Below, in pieces: positions 37,901 through 52,900 of a stretch of DNA of 64,000 nucleotides. Location of the stretch: positions 1 through 64,000 of the forward strand of contig NW_027017980.1 in NCBI RefSeq assembly GCF_032854445.1. Reading direction: 5' to 3'. This DNA comes from Liolophura sinensis. Lineage: Eukaryota > Mollusca > Polyplacophora > Chitonida > Chitonidae. Each line of letters begins with the position of its first letter. Positions within the stretch are counted from its first letter, which is position 1. The notes under the pieces were generated by a model, which did no database searches, was not told the origin of the DNA, and was given only the letters and a program-made list of their open reading frames with translations. Made by a program: the position numbers and the translations under genes.

Positions 37901-40900
37901 TACCCAAATTGACAGTGTGTACCCAAACTGACAGTGTGTACCCAAACGCCCATATTTTCATGGAATATTTCACCAACTAATGCCTTAACAAAGTGTTACA
38001 GTTAACCAAAAATTGTGCGAAACTTTACCTGATTCACAGTATTCAACATCATAAACGTGTACATGTAGCGTCACAAGTTTTTTTGGCCAAGTAATCACTT
38101 TTCTGCACTACATTATAAGGGGATAAGTTATGGAAAATTCCATTAAATTACAGGGAATTTTATTTCATACTACAATTGGTTTACATCTGTTCTGTGTGCT
38201 AGCTTTTTAAAATTCCTTTCAACATTATTTTTGGCACATCATTGAAGTGACTGATGGTGGATTAGGAAAACTTCAGTATTTATTTAGTTGATCGGTGTTT
38301 TACGCCGAATGTTCCCAGTAATGTAATCAGTTGTTAAAACATCAGAAATGTCAGATGCTAAATTTTACATCTATGACAGCTCACCTGGAGACAAACTACT
38401 AGAATGCAATGATATCTATAAAAAAAAAAACAAAAAAAAAACGATGCTGCACAACAGAATAAATGCTGATGATTATGTGACAATGGAAGAGGCCATCTGG
38501 GGAAATGCGACTAAACAAAAAAAATTGAACAGAAATAGAAAAACACACAGAAACTGGACCACAAAGCATTTGAAACATCTAATATGTATAGGTTATTCAA
38601 CTTTAAACGGGATATCAGGTACATAATCTCCATGAACACAATGTCAAGTAGATACACAAACTCAACTTACATCAGTGTGATGTCGGCGACCTTTCACTGC
38701 TTTTTTCCGTCTGAATTTTGAGGCTCTAGCTGTATTACTGAAAAACCATAAATTCAGTTGATCAAGTTTGAGTATACATTCATACGGTCCATAAAATAGT
38801 TATTTATTTATTTGATTGAAGTTTTACACTGTTATCAAGAATATTTCGCTTATATAATGGCGGCCAGCATTTTGGTGTGATGAAGCCAACAAAATGGTTA
38901 TTTAGTTAGTTTTGAGAATTCTCTGTTTTTAAGTACTCTTGTCATCTATGATGAAGGTGATGTCATTTTATAGTTATGAAAGATCACCTCGGCCTGGTTC
39001 CTGAAAGCCACTTATGTTTAAGTTGACTGCAACTACCATGGCAACATACACCTGAAATGTGCTGCCATGGTTACAGCAAAACTGAGGTCAATTCCATAAA
39101 GCAATTTCTGACTTTAGTCAAAATTTGAATCTCATTACAGTTCTTATTTTTTGGTACTGTAAGTTTAAATTTTAATAAATTTGTTTTAAGTTTACATTTA
39201 TGAGGTGGTTAAAATGATAATTTCCCAAAATATTCTCTAAAATTTTATTCAAAATTTTTTACTTAAGACAGAAATGGTTTTGTGGAATTGGCCTCTGACC
39301 TTATGTGTTTTGTTGAAGCTGTAGCCGGATTTGCGGTGCGGTGGGCATCATAGTTGTCAGGTCCAAAAAATTAGTTCTAATTATCAATATTTCACAAAAA
39401 AGTTTTAGACCACATCACTGGACAAAGCCGAAGTAAGGTAAGCTGGTTTTCAAACTTACCCCTGTCCATCCAACTCTCCTTTTTTAACATACATTCCATC
39501 CGGATCATCAAAATTTCCATCAGTGTTATTTGTATCATTATCACTCTGAGATTTCCCATCAACACTTGACGATGTTTCAGAACTTTCCATTCGCTGATGA
39601 TTTACAATTATCCCATTGGTTGCGGAACTGTCCAATGATTGGTGATTGTCAGACCCGTTAGTTTCATTGGCTGTGAAAAAATCAGAAAAAAATCAGAAAA
39701 AATACAACATATATGGCATACTCGAAGGACATTTGATTTTTTTTTTTTTTTTTTTTTGATTGGTGTTTTACGCCGTACTCAAGAATATTTCACTTATACG
39801 ACGGCGGCCAGCATTATGGTGGGTGGAAACCGGGCAGAGCCCGGCGGAAACCCACGACCATCCGCAGGTTGCTGGCAGACCTTCCCACGTACGGCCGGAG
39901 AGGAAGCCAGCATGAGCTGGTCTTGAACTCACAGCGACCGCATTGGTGAGAGGCTTCTGGGTCACTACGCTGCGCTAGCGCGCTAACCGACTGAGCCACG
40001 GAGGCCCCCGAAGGACATTTGTGTTCTAACTATAAAAATTGTGCTATGTATGGATAGCAGATCATTATGAGTTTTTATATAGATTTACAGTGGTAAGCAG
40101 TGGCCTACTTTATCAACAGGCTGCCTGTAGGTACAGTTTCTAAACAGATTTGGTGTATCTCTCAACCATCTGCTATCCTCAGCCAGATGTTGTAGGCTAC
40201 AGTGCTAATGAAGAGAATATGATCATATCTTGCATCATAAGGTTACACACACATTATGTGTATCACTTGAAATAAACATATTTCTGAGAAACCAAAGTTT
40301 CCCCCCATCACACGCCTACATGAGAGGGTTTGCCAGCAACCTGTGGGTTGTTGTGGGTTTTCACCGGGCTCTACCGAGTTTCCTCCCACCTTAAAGCAGA
40401 CTGCCAGCATAAAACTTTAATCAAAGAAATAAAATAAATATTTCTGAATATTATTTACAATGTTAAGACTACTGTTAACAGGGCAGAGAAGACGATATCA
40501 GAATTTCAAAGATTTTTTGACAAATTCAAAGGACAAAAATGTCTGATATGTCTGACTTTTTCATTTCAAGATTAAACTTCTAAACACATTCTGTTTAAAT
40601 CTGAAAGGCGACAGTGTTTAGTCCCTCTCCAAATGCAATCGTCTACATAAAAATTCCTGACACAAGATTAGAACACTCACATGTGGATCTTGAAGACGAC
40701 ATTTCTGAAGACAATGTGGCAGCAACGCTTCTCCTCTGGCCGGCCAGGTCAAATACAAGATGGCCGCCATTCTCGGCGGAGCGGTGGATGTCCTTGTCAC
40801 AGGCTCTACACAGCAGGAATGGCCTCTCCTGATTCACCTCCATACAGCTAGGGTGACGGCACACCTGCAAATACCAAACACAGCTTAATATATGGTAGCT

Positions 40901-43900
40901 GTTTCAACATTTTGCCAAGCACTTGGGCAAATTAATGACGCCATTACTGAATTAAGTGAAAACACAAACCCATAATTTTTAGTACTTGAAGTTGAAATTT
41001 TGATACATTTTGTCTTACAACAAATTTTAATTTCAAGGGCCCAAAAATAAGTTCTAAAGTGGTAGTGCAAATTCTGACTTAGTCACAAATGGCTTTGTGA
41101 AATGAGCCCATGGTGCATAGTGAACAGAATGGTGAACAAAACAGAACTTGTAGTAAAATTGTAATATACAAAATTAGCTCTGAAGTGGTAGTGAAATTCT
41201 GACTTGGTCAGAAATGGCTTTGTGGAATGAGCCCACAGTGAACAAAACTTGTAATAAAGTTGTAATATATAGACGGATAATCATAAGAAATGATGCCAAT
41301 AACTGAAAGGTCATTTCTTTTATTTATTCATGTCTGTTTGATGCCATATTTGAGATTTTTGACACATAGGATGCAATCACTTTTGTGGCACGAGTGATCT
41401 GTATAGATACGCATATTGTATTAGCGGAAGACACATGCAGGGTCATTCATAAATGTTTAATAGAGTGCTCAAATAGCCACACCACTTCATGAAAAATCTT
41501 GATCTGCAAGAGACTGGGTTAATTGCCTTAATGGATAAATCTGATGTATCCGATCACCACACAATCACCTGACCTGATCAAATTTTGCTTCACATGGGAT
41601 GGTCTTGCAGCAACCTGCGGATGGTCAAGGGTTTTCCATGGGCTTTGTCCGTTTTTCTCCCAGCATAATGCTGGCCGCTGTCGTGTAAGTGAAATATTCT
41701 TGAGTACGGCGTAAAACACCAATCAAATAAATAAATAAATCAAATTTTGCTTCATTGTAAAACTTACTCAAGTGAGGCCATGATTTCAAACTTTTTTTTT
41801 TTTTCCACAGCCACTCTTTACTCAAGGAGTTTTTCCCCTAAGCAAAACTGTCAGGTTTATGGTCAAAGTCCAGTTTAAACTACTGAACTTCCCTATGTTC
41901 TTGACAAAAATCTGGACTTATTAAAATTTGAAAATTGAACTACCATGAGCTGGCCCCCATTAGTTAAGAAAAATGCTCTAAAACAAACATTTATGATAAA
42001 ACTCCCTGAAATTTGAGTAACAGTATTAAAATATTTCATAAATTACTAATCACTGAAGTTTATCTTAATCTCTGTGGTGAAACAAAAATCTGTATACATT
42101 ACCAGCATCGCTACGTCATCTTTTATCACAATACCACACATGTAACAAGTACCTAGAAGCAACATTTAAACACAGCTATGGGTTTCTGTTTCAAACTTGT
42201 GCTAAAAGAAGTAAGCAACAATAAAACCACTTGCTCCCGTCTGTTGTTGAAAATCACATAAAATTGCTTCCATGTGTCTTGTTTTAAAAAAAAAAATGAT
42301 TTCTTTTTCATGAAGCCATTTTTTCCTTCTTCTATATGGAATTAACAAGGATATACAATTATCTTCATGTTGTGTACCTCCCCCCCACCCCACCCTCTCC
42401 AAATAAATTGTCACCTGCTCCTATTTGTCACTCCTCACACTATCCGCTTCTCCTGAAGTGGTTTCATAATCTAGAGAACTAGAGAAATGTATGAGTGTGA
42501 GGCTTACCTCTGCCCTTAACATAGCCATCTGAACGTACCAGCTGATAAAAACACGTTCATGTAACTATAGATGTGCATCTACATTAGCACAACAGGACTT
42601 ACATTTAATTATTTAAGCATCAATTAACCTAAAACTTATCTGATAAAAATGAGAAATAATAGTTTTCCAGTACAGTTAGTTCAGTTAGGACGAGGTTACT
42701 TCCTGATGTCGATGCACATACAGGATTCAGTGTGCAATTACGGGGCACACTATAAATGTTGAGGACAGATATTAGTGAGGATGAAAGCAATGAACTGCAT
42801 TTCTCTCCCTGTTTTTTTTTTTGGAAAAGCAAAGATATGAATATCTTGTTCAGTAGACTAGCCCTGTGAAAAAAAATAAATAAATATTCCTGCAACAATT
42901 ACATTCCAAAGAGTAGACCAGGTGTCCCCGAAAATTAAACGAATTAGGGTATGAACTATTTCATACTGTAACACAAGAACAATGTGGGCTGTTAAACCGT
43001 ATCCTGCTGCCACAGTTTACCTCCCAGAAGCCTTAATACTAGCAGTCAGGTGTAATAATAAACTTTAATCAATATGTCAAAGGAAGACCTCAAGTTCTGA
43101 CATGTGTCCCAGTATAAACTTTGATATGTACATGCGGAGAACTCCTCCACTCACAATGACAGATCTACCCCATATTACACAATTACACGGTAAGGATTGT
43201 TTCTTTCAAGTTTGTACAATTTCATCACAACATGAAAGATCTCAAGACACAGTATATGTATACGTTGATATTTCCAAGGTTTGCATTTAGAATTGGAGAA
43301 GGAGGTCAACGTTCAAAAGTAGGCCGCTGAATTGAAAGTAATTACGTCACAATTTACTACTGATTAATATTAATGATATTCAAAGTAGGTGACTAAGGGG
43401 ACAGCAGTAGACAGCTGTGTGCAGCCTGCTACTTGCCCTATTTGAACACCCTGGACTTCTACACGTACCATATATCAACAGATAGAGTTTATCAGTTTTA
43501 ACACTATCAATGTGATCAAATCACACCATACGTAAATGGCTTGTACACGTACCATATATCGACAGACACAGTTTGTCAGTCTTAACACTATCAATATGAT
43601 CAAATCACATCATACACACATGGCTTGTACATGTACCATATATCGGACAGACACAGTTTGTCCGTCTTAACACTATCAATATGATCAAATCACATCATAC
43701 ACACATGGCTTGTACATGTACCATATATCGACAGATACAGTTTGTCAGTTTTAACCCTATCAATAATATCAAATCACATCATACACACATGGCTTGTACA
43801 TGTACCATATATCGACAGATACAGTTTGTCAGTCTTAACACTATCAATATGATCAAATCACATCATACGCACATGGCTTGTACATGTACCATATATCGAC

Positions 43901-46900
43901 AGATAGAGTTTGTCAGTTTTAACACTATCAATGTGATCAAATCACATCATACACACATGGCTTGTACATGTACCATGTATCGACAGATACAGTTTGTCAA
44001 TTTTAACCCTATCAATGATATCAAATCACATCATATGTACATGGCTTGTACATGTACCATATATCGACAGGCACAGTTTGTCAGTCTTAACACTATCAAT
44101 GATATCAAATCACATCATACACACATGGCTTGTACATGTACCATATATCGACAGATACAGTTTGTCAATTTTAACCCTATCAATGATATCAAATCACATC
44201 ATATGTACATGGCTTGTACATGTACCATATATCGACAGGCACAGTTTGTCAGTCTTAACACTATCAATGATATCAAATCACATCATACACACATGGCTTG
44301 TACATGTACCATATATCGACAGATACAGTTTGTCAGTTTTAACCCTTTCAATGTGATCAAATCACATCATATGCACATGGCTTGTACATGTACCATATAT
44401 TGACAGATACAGTTTGTCAGTTTTAACCCTTTCAATGTGATCAAATCACATCATACACACATGGCTTGTACATGTACCATATATCGACAGATACAGTTTG
44501 TCAGTTTTAACCCTTTCAATGTGATCAAATCACATCATACACACATGGCTTGTACATGTACCATATATCGACAGATACAGTTTGTCAGTCTTAACCATAT
44601 AAATGTGATCAAATCACATCATATGAACATGGCTTGTACATGTACCATATATCGACAGATACAGTTTGTCAGTTTTAACCCTATCAATCAGATCAAATCA
44701 CATCATACACACATGGCTTGTACATGTACCATATATTGACAGATACAGTTTGTCAGTTTTAACCCTATCAATGAAATCAAATCACATCATACACACATGG
44801 CTTGTACATGTACCATATATCGACAGATACAGTTTGTCAGTTTTAACCCTATCAATGAGATCAAATCACATCATACACACATGGCTTGTACATGTACCAT
44901 GTATCGACAGATACAGGTTGTCAGTTTTAACCTTATCAATCAGATCAAATCACATCATACACACATGGCTTGTACATGTACCATATATCGACAGATACAG
45001 GTTGTCAGTTTTAACCCTATCAATGAGATCAAATCGCATCACACAAACCTCATCCCATGGATTAATGGCTATCATGCATGTACACAAGAAGAGTATCTGC
45101 AAACCAAGTGCTTTATGGGGGCATCAATCTACCACACTACATGTATGTGGTTGTAGTGAAGTTAGGCAGTCTGTGTACATTCCATACTCAACTGACTGAT
45201 ACATTTGAATCTGAGTCCATTCTCATTCACATACACACTCACTCACTCACACTTTTAAACTTGTCTCAATTAGGTATAAAATTGAAGAGGTTATCCAAAT
45301 TTTTTCATAATTGGCTATAAATATAACACAGTATAATTAAAATGATTTTAAAAATATCAGCTACCAATTGCAAGTAGCTTTCTGAAGTGCATTTAAAAAA
45401 GTGCATCTGCTAGTGCAACAACTCTTTTAAGAAAAGTATCGTCAAAATTTAAACTTGACTAATAAGTTCTCAGAATTTCACAAGCGTGAAACAAAATGTT
45501 ATACTAGCTATCTCATCATGCAAGAGTTTACTATCTTACCAAAACTGTAGACTTTGCTATCTCTTCCACAATATCACTGTTGTCAGAGCTTTCCTCGCAC
45601 TCCGACTCCGAGGTTGCAGGTTTTATATCTACACACTTGACTTCAACACTTTCCCAGATGTCCTCCCGTCCCAAATCCTCAGAGGGCCTGGAGGATGAGG
45701 TAGTCTCTTTCTGATCCCCAAGCTGTGAATCCTCGGAGGATTCTGTGATCGAGGATTTAAAATTTTCCTCTTCTTCCTCCTCCAGTATGCTCTCAATCAC
45801 ACTAACACTTCTCCTCATACGCCATGGATGTGTGGAACCCCTGGTGTTGGAATCTGTACCATTACTACTGGACAAGGGAAGTAACTGAATAGAAGGGCAA
45901 CTTTTGCTTCTTTGTTTCATATATCTTTTATCTTTGGTACAGGTATCTGTGTCACCAGTTCTGGAGAATTCCACAGGTTTATTCTTTGATCCAGTTTGCT
46001 CAGGCCTAACTATGTTCTCTTTCAAATCATCAGAATAATTATCAGAGTCCATGTGCTGGGTTACATAGGGATTAAATGTCACGCTTTTAGACCGCTTTGG
46101 AATCCTAGAGCCCTCTGTCTTTTGGTTCTTTCTTTCAACCATGGACAGTGACTTTTTAACCCTTGTACAGGTCACCTTAGTATATACTATTGGTATCTTA
46201 GAACAACCAGGATCATTCAACCTACAAACTGGGTTGCCTCTAAAAATATCACCGCAAGAATAAGATTTCTTCAATTTTTGCACAACTTCAGAATTCCTGT
46301 TTTCTTGCACTGTTAAATCTTGAGACTGGCTTGTTGAGATTGGACAGACTTTTGATTTGTTACCCAAAAATGTCTTGTCAATGACTTTGTTGAAAGTATC
46401 ACTGACAAGTGCTAATGGTTTGGATCGTCGTCTTCCCGAGGTCTGGACTCGAGCTTTTCCACCGCTGTTTGTCCGAACAGGTATGGCAGATGGTATAAGG
46501 GTGTCCTCAGAACGTTTGTCCTTCATTTTGTCTTAATCATTAGCCTGAAGACAAAACTAAGCAGAACAACCCCATGTCCTCAGGAGATGGACAAATTTAG
46601 TTGTGCTCACAAAGCATGTATACATCTACACAAATACTGCATTACTTTTAGAACATAGGGATTCAACAGTGACTTTCTGATGTCTCCTAGGTATGTTAAA
46701 ACAGCAAAATTAGGCCCCATCAAAACTAGCAAAAATAATGTAAAGATGATCCAAAACTTCATCCAGATATCATTCATTCATCAAGGCACGGATTCCATAT
46801 GAGACCACAAGAACGCACAACCACCTAAGCTAACATTCGTTCAGCGACATGTGATTGATAAAGTGATTTCTCACAGAATTCCAGAAATCCCAGAACAGGG

Positions 46901-49900
46901 CATGGACAGGCACTGCATCCAACGGTCCATTAAACAGAAGGTCAGTAACTCCACTAAAGGTACAGCACATTCCAACTTTTGATACACCTTGTTTGATGTG
47001 GACACAGTATTAATAGTTCATGGATGCAGCTGAAAATACTTGCCCTGGGGTCAGTTAGGTCTTAAATCTTTCCTAAAACTCATTTCCTTTGGCTAAACAC
47101 ACACACTTGTCATGTGACAGGGACAAGAAGGTTCAAGTACCCCCGAGATATCAGTGGCCGAAGTAAGAGGCTCAATCCCTGATGTGTACAGTAATCAGGT
47201 CAGTGTGTGGTGTGAATAGGCCTGATTAATCGTGTTAAGTGAGAGTGGCATGTCTATGGTAGAGAGGAGGGTACTTCAAACACAGTGATATGGCTAAATG
47301 TGTTTTAATATCTTGATTAAAATAATCCACTTAATTCAAACAGAAATCTCAGCAACTTGACTGAGACCATCTACATGGCCACAATTATTCACTGCAATTT
47401 TCACTTGAGTTAAAAATCACAGAGAACAAAAGTATTTTCTTTATCAATGAAGCTATTTTTGAGTGGTTTTCTTTTTAAGCTTTCATGTATATTGCCAGTT
47501 CTTTTAGTCGTTGCAATTAAAAAAAAAACAAGAAAAAAACTAGATGTTCAAATAGGGTTAATAAAGAAAATATATGTAATCTGTTGACCAGTTTTAACTT
47601 TCAATTACTACAAGCAACATTACTTCTGGCCAAGGCAAATTTGGTGGAAGTTCAATAAGTGAAACTGCGAACAAAAAAAATGATTCATATCCATTTGTTC
47701 ATGTGGACACAAGATGTAAATTCCCACTGGAAGCCAATGACTACATAGAGAAGTGACTGTGACAAGCAGATACTGGTGTAATTATATAGCTGACCACAAA
47801 CTACCGGTATAAAGTCGTCAGTGTGATGAACACATACAGTGTACACTAGCATCCATTGTACATGTACCCAGGCAGTCCCTGACTGATGGTGTTATTTAGG
47901 GCATTTACCGCTCTGCTATACATTAACGGTCAACATACACTTGAGATGTTCAGGAAGAGCCTTGATTGAGCATATATCCCCCTGTGTTGGCAGTTTCACA
48001 GATCCAAGGGGAGCTGGTATATGACCCGTGTACCCACTTGTCACAGACAATTGTTTGTTGTACATACAGTGCATAGACTATGTACCAGTTGCACCTGTAA
48101 ATGTATAGACCTACATGTACTTCACTCCAGATTGAAATCCTTACAGCAGGACACTGCCTGCATGGTCAGGAAGCCTTAATCAGCTTAGAAATGAAATGCA
48201 GTTCTCGGTGCTGAATGACAGTAGTTCCCTTTGTTAACTGTTCCCAATGTTAACTGTAGTTCTCTGTGTTGACTATAGTTCCTCATGTTAACTGTAGTGC
48301 TCTGTGTTGAATGTCGCTCCCTATGCTAACTGCAGTTCTCCATGTTGACTGTGGTTTCCCATGTTAACTGTAGTTCTCTGTGTTGACTCTAGTTCCTCAT
48401 GTTAACTGTAGTTCCTTGTGTTGACTGTCGTTCCCTATGCTAACGGCAGTTCTCTCTGTTGACTGTAATTTCTCATGTTAATTTTAGTCTCTATGCTGAC
48501 TGCACATGTAGTTCCATGTGACTCCAGTCTGTTTCTCAAACAGTGCCAATTCCTTCCGCCAGATGCTTATTTCTGTAGGAGGAAACACCTTGGGTTCCCC
48601 GAGAAAATTCACCTTCGACCTCTTTATGCAGCATTGTGCACACATGTACACAATTTTAGGTACAGCTCCTTCCTTATACCAATTCTCATCCAATGCCTTT
48701 GATACAACTGAAGACAATACAATACTGCATTCATGATTGTCATGACCGAACAAATTTGTTTTGTTTTCTTATGCCTACATGTAGAAGCAAATCAGTTCCA
48801 TAAAAAAAACTTACAACACTTTTATATGTTGTGTAATTTCATCTGACTCAACAGGGACAAATATGTGTTGTACTGTGAAGCGAAAGTACAATCAGTATCG
48901 TTTTCCACCAGATAACTCTTCTGGTACACGTATTCTAGTCATTTGACAATTAATCCCAAACACGGTATAAAATCCATGGCGGGCCTGTCCTGAAGATTTC
49001 TCCACGAGAATTTTACAAGAACTAAATAGATCTGGCAGAGACAGACTGTCCCTGAGGCCTACACAAAGATCATGCATCCATTCCTGATCGCAGAAACAAC
49101 CACCTGGAACAAGTCATCTCCCTGCTAGTCCAATACTTTCTCACGTCTGACAGACGAAAAAGTTCTTGTGTTGTTAAGTCTGAATATTTAACATGTATCT
49201 GCAGCTAGCCTGAAAGCTGAAATCTCTACCACATCTGAATCGCTTTCAATCTAAACTACACTTACATGTTCAGGATATCTTAAAAAACTTCTGACTAACA
49301 ATGTGTAAATGTCCGACACTTTCCATTGACACGTGCCATGTCGATTTTCAATTCTGAATGGGCACAAAAGCCTTTTCATCCCTCCTCACCTATATGGATA
49401 AGAACACAAACCATCCCAGAGGGTATCGGAATATCTGGTTACGTGTGGGGCAATTTGTGGGCAGACAAAGATGTACACTTTTGGCAAGCGGATTTAATGT
49501 TTAGTCTATGGTATCTGCTTTTGAGCTGTAACACTGGCTGAAAAAGACCACCACAATAAAGCCACATGGATTGAATCTTTCCAAGTCCTCTGCTGAATAG
49601 AACACTGAACTATAGGTCAACAAATGGTTTAAACTGATTTACCCATCATAATGGTGTAAAGATCCTTTTGGCACACATTCAACCTCTTGCCAATGTTAAA
49701 AATTCAATAAAATAAACCCCATTGAAATGAAGTTTTTAAACAGATTAAAAATCTATTTTTCTCGTCAGGTGTCTGGGTACTTTCATGAAAGAAGCTTGTG
49801 TGGATATCCTACCGGAAACTAAAGCTGTACAATGCGGACCTCTCTGCTGAACACAGCTTTTAATTGCAGAAAGTACAGACGTGGCTATTGTACTGGTATC

Positions 49901-52900
49901 TACATGTAGTTCAGGCATTATTCTAGAAGCTACAAGTATATGTACATGTACACGGTCCTTCTCAAAAGATTTTTCTGTCATATAACCTGACCCTTCTTGA
50001 TGATTGTCTTGACACAAGTTCTAGAAAAACATCATAATGGGTCCCTCCCTGGTGGGCCCAGAAAAAAACATATTTTTATAAGATGGTTTAGGAAAGTAAA
50101 CATGCAGGAGCAAAGTTGTTACGCCAAGTGTTTTGAAAATATCCAAGGTGATGAAGTACAAACAATTTACTACGACCTTCACTTATTCAGTTGGGGTTAT
50201 GACTATAAGTTGAAACAATAAGTAACTAGACGTAACAATCCATTTCCTATACCACAAAACAAAACAAAGATGATACCATAAAGTTTTACCAGACTGAAAA
50301 CAACATAGCCCATAAACAAAAGGTAAAATACCACGGCAAATAAAGACTTGATTCTACAATATTGACACACTATGAATATTTGTAATTTAAAAAAAAAAAA
50401 CATTTAGTATATCACAATATGCATGTACATGCCCTAATTCCTCAACATTTCCACATATAAAAGAGCAATTTTCAGTGCAATTTATGCACATTTTAAATTT
50501 GATCTTTGAGACTAAACTACATTGGCTGGATTGGTCAATTTCACGGCTTCACAAAAACTGTAATTTTATCAGCGCACAAAGAATAATGACTTCAAATTTT
50601 ATCAGCGTACAAAGAATAATGACTTCAAAATTTGCTGAAATAAACACCTTGCAAACATGCAAAAACGTTGAAGAATTACAGTAATAAACTGTCCTTTTTT
50701 TTGTGTCTTAAATTTGTATATCCTCAGACTTTTACATTGAAAACCACACTGACAAGTATGTATTAATCTGTTCTTATCATGACATCACTGAAACACCCTA
50801 ATTCTTCTAATTTTTGGGACACATGGTCTGCTATTTTTAGTCAATATACATACAACTGAAGCAGGAATATTTAGTTTCTCTCACATGGTTAGACCATCTA
50901 ATTAACAACATGTTTGTATCTTTACTCTTCCAGAAAGCTGGGAAAGCGTTAGTAATATGTGTCCTAAAAATGACAAGACGTAGGGTATTGCTGATGTCAT
51001 GTACATGCAAAGCCATTTAATCATACGAACATGTTTATGTACATTCGTATTTCTATTATCTGACTATATAGAATACTGCTGGGTCCCCTGAAATTCATAT
51101 CATCACACGGTCTAAATGGCACGCAGGGTTTTTTTTTTTTAGCCACTTTGTTGTCGTAGTAAACAACAAGTATCGGAAAATTGAGTTTTAGACAAATTTT
51201 ATATTGAGTTTTCATGAAATAAATTGAGTTTCTGGATTTTTCTGACTTTGGGGTTGTTTGATCTTCTTTCAACATGTTCAAAAGTGTATTTCCTTGCTTA
51301 CGGATTAGTGCCGACTTTACTTCATCTCTCACTGGAGACATTGGCACATCACCACTACATGTCAAAGGTTACCACACAGAAGGCTGTGACTTGGGTTTTC
51401 CCCTGGCACTCTCCTCTCATTGGACACTTAAGTATTTTCTCTCACCGACAAACAAAATCAAACATGATTGCTCCCTAAAGGGGTCCATTCAATGCAGAAT
51501 ACAGTCCACGTGAGGGAAGTGTGGAACATGAATATGTATGAGCCGCCAACCAACCAAACGACGGTTAATAAAAGTATGGCGCAACATATTCACTTCAGAC
51601 TTACAAGTGACAGTTCTCCAAGCGGATCACCTTTATTTACATCTATGAAATACCACTTTCCTGCTCCTATCATCACTTTGGTTGACATGATTTAGCGTTT
51701 CAAGAATTGTATAAACTATTTTGTGAAATTTCTTAGGTTCACTAACTCTTTGGAATGCTCAGCAAAAAGATCAGTACTGCGTCATTCAGCAGTTACAACA
51801 ACAACATACCTGTTTTGATCAGTCGGCAAAATTGTTTATACATGTAAAGCCAACATTTAATAGGGATACTAGACCATTGGGCTACACAAAACATTAGCTG
51901 GTAAATAAACTTGCACAAAACATAGCCTTTGTTTATGACTGAAGTAGCATTGTAAATGTTTACAGCCGCATTTTTCCACCTGTTTACTGTTCTTTATAAA
52001 TCACTAAGTCACTCAAAATCACTAAAAATATATTAGAGTCAGTATAACCTCTACACTTAAGGACTTTTTAAATTTATATGCATGTATACAATCACGTATA
52101 CAAAGGTAATGCTACTGTACATTGGACTATACACTTTTCTTTCCTGGAGAAAAGTATTAAATATAGATTAGGAAAATCCAAGTGCCTTGCATCATTATCA
52201 CAAGAATTAGCTGTAAATATCAACAGCTGAGATGACATAATTTGTTAGCTACCAATCAAAAGCCTTCCCACGTAAAAATATCTTTAACTACTGGTCTACA
52301 GTTTCAGAAAGAGTATAAATTAACTATGAGGCATTTAATAGAAAAAGATTAAAACAAATTTAATATTGAGTTTCAAGTATTTGAAATACTATACGGGGAG
52401 AGTTCTTGATACACTGATTAGGAAAAAAATTTTAGTTTTCTGATTTTTCAAATTGAGTTTCTAAAAAGAAATTGGCCAGAAAAAACCCTTTGGCACATGT
52501 TGGCTACTTCAAACACAAGTCGTTGTCTGTGTTCGTTGATGACCTCTTTCTCAAATGTTCACTGAGAGACGTGCTTCTGAGATGTTCAAGATATGTACAT
52601 TCTTCATTAAAAGGATGTCATGTACTTGATCATGTGACAACAACCTAAACTTTACAAATCCCTCTGACTATATTTTGTTATGTATAGTTTTTATTCAACA
52701 GTTACAAGTAAGGAAAGTACGGCTATGCATGACATCATTTTAATCTAACTTAAACGTGCAAATACGGTACTTGTGAAACTGGAGATATACTGCACATCCT
52801 TGAATCCTTGGTGAATACGCTATGATGAAAATTTATGGAGAAATTTACCTACATCCATCTGGGATGAAAAAGAGGAAACTACACATCATACTCATAATTT

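Larger units (their letters stand above)
33701..38670. other. Intron of the PLEKHG5-like gene
   Basis: Contains a degenerate tandem repeat (33903-34150), a palindromic MITE-like element (34743-34972), a foldback element (35345-35460), a 32-base array with 416-base higher-order units (35508-36490), a 19-base array (37862-37947) and a SINE relic at about 38281. No exon seen. Confidence 0.6.
40865..45539. other. Intron between the Cys/His exon and the serine-rich exon
   Basis: Contains a MITE-related segment and a local duplication (40920-41270), a 5'-truncated SINE with target-site duplication (41593-41738), and the 84-base array (43460-45045) whose edge lies about 500 bases from the serine-rich exon. 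No exon seen. Confidence 0.6.

Noticed and set aside
43681-44403. 240-codon plus-strand open frame
   Set aside because: It is the 84-base minisatellite read in one frame; other frames of the same array are also open. No start context or splice evidence.
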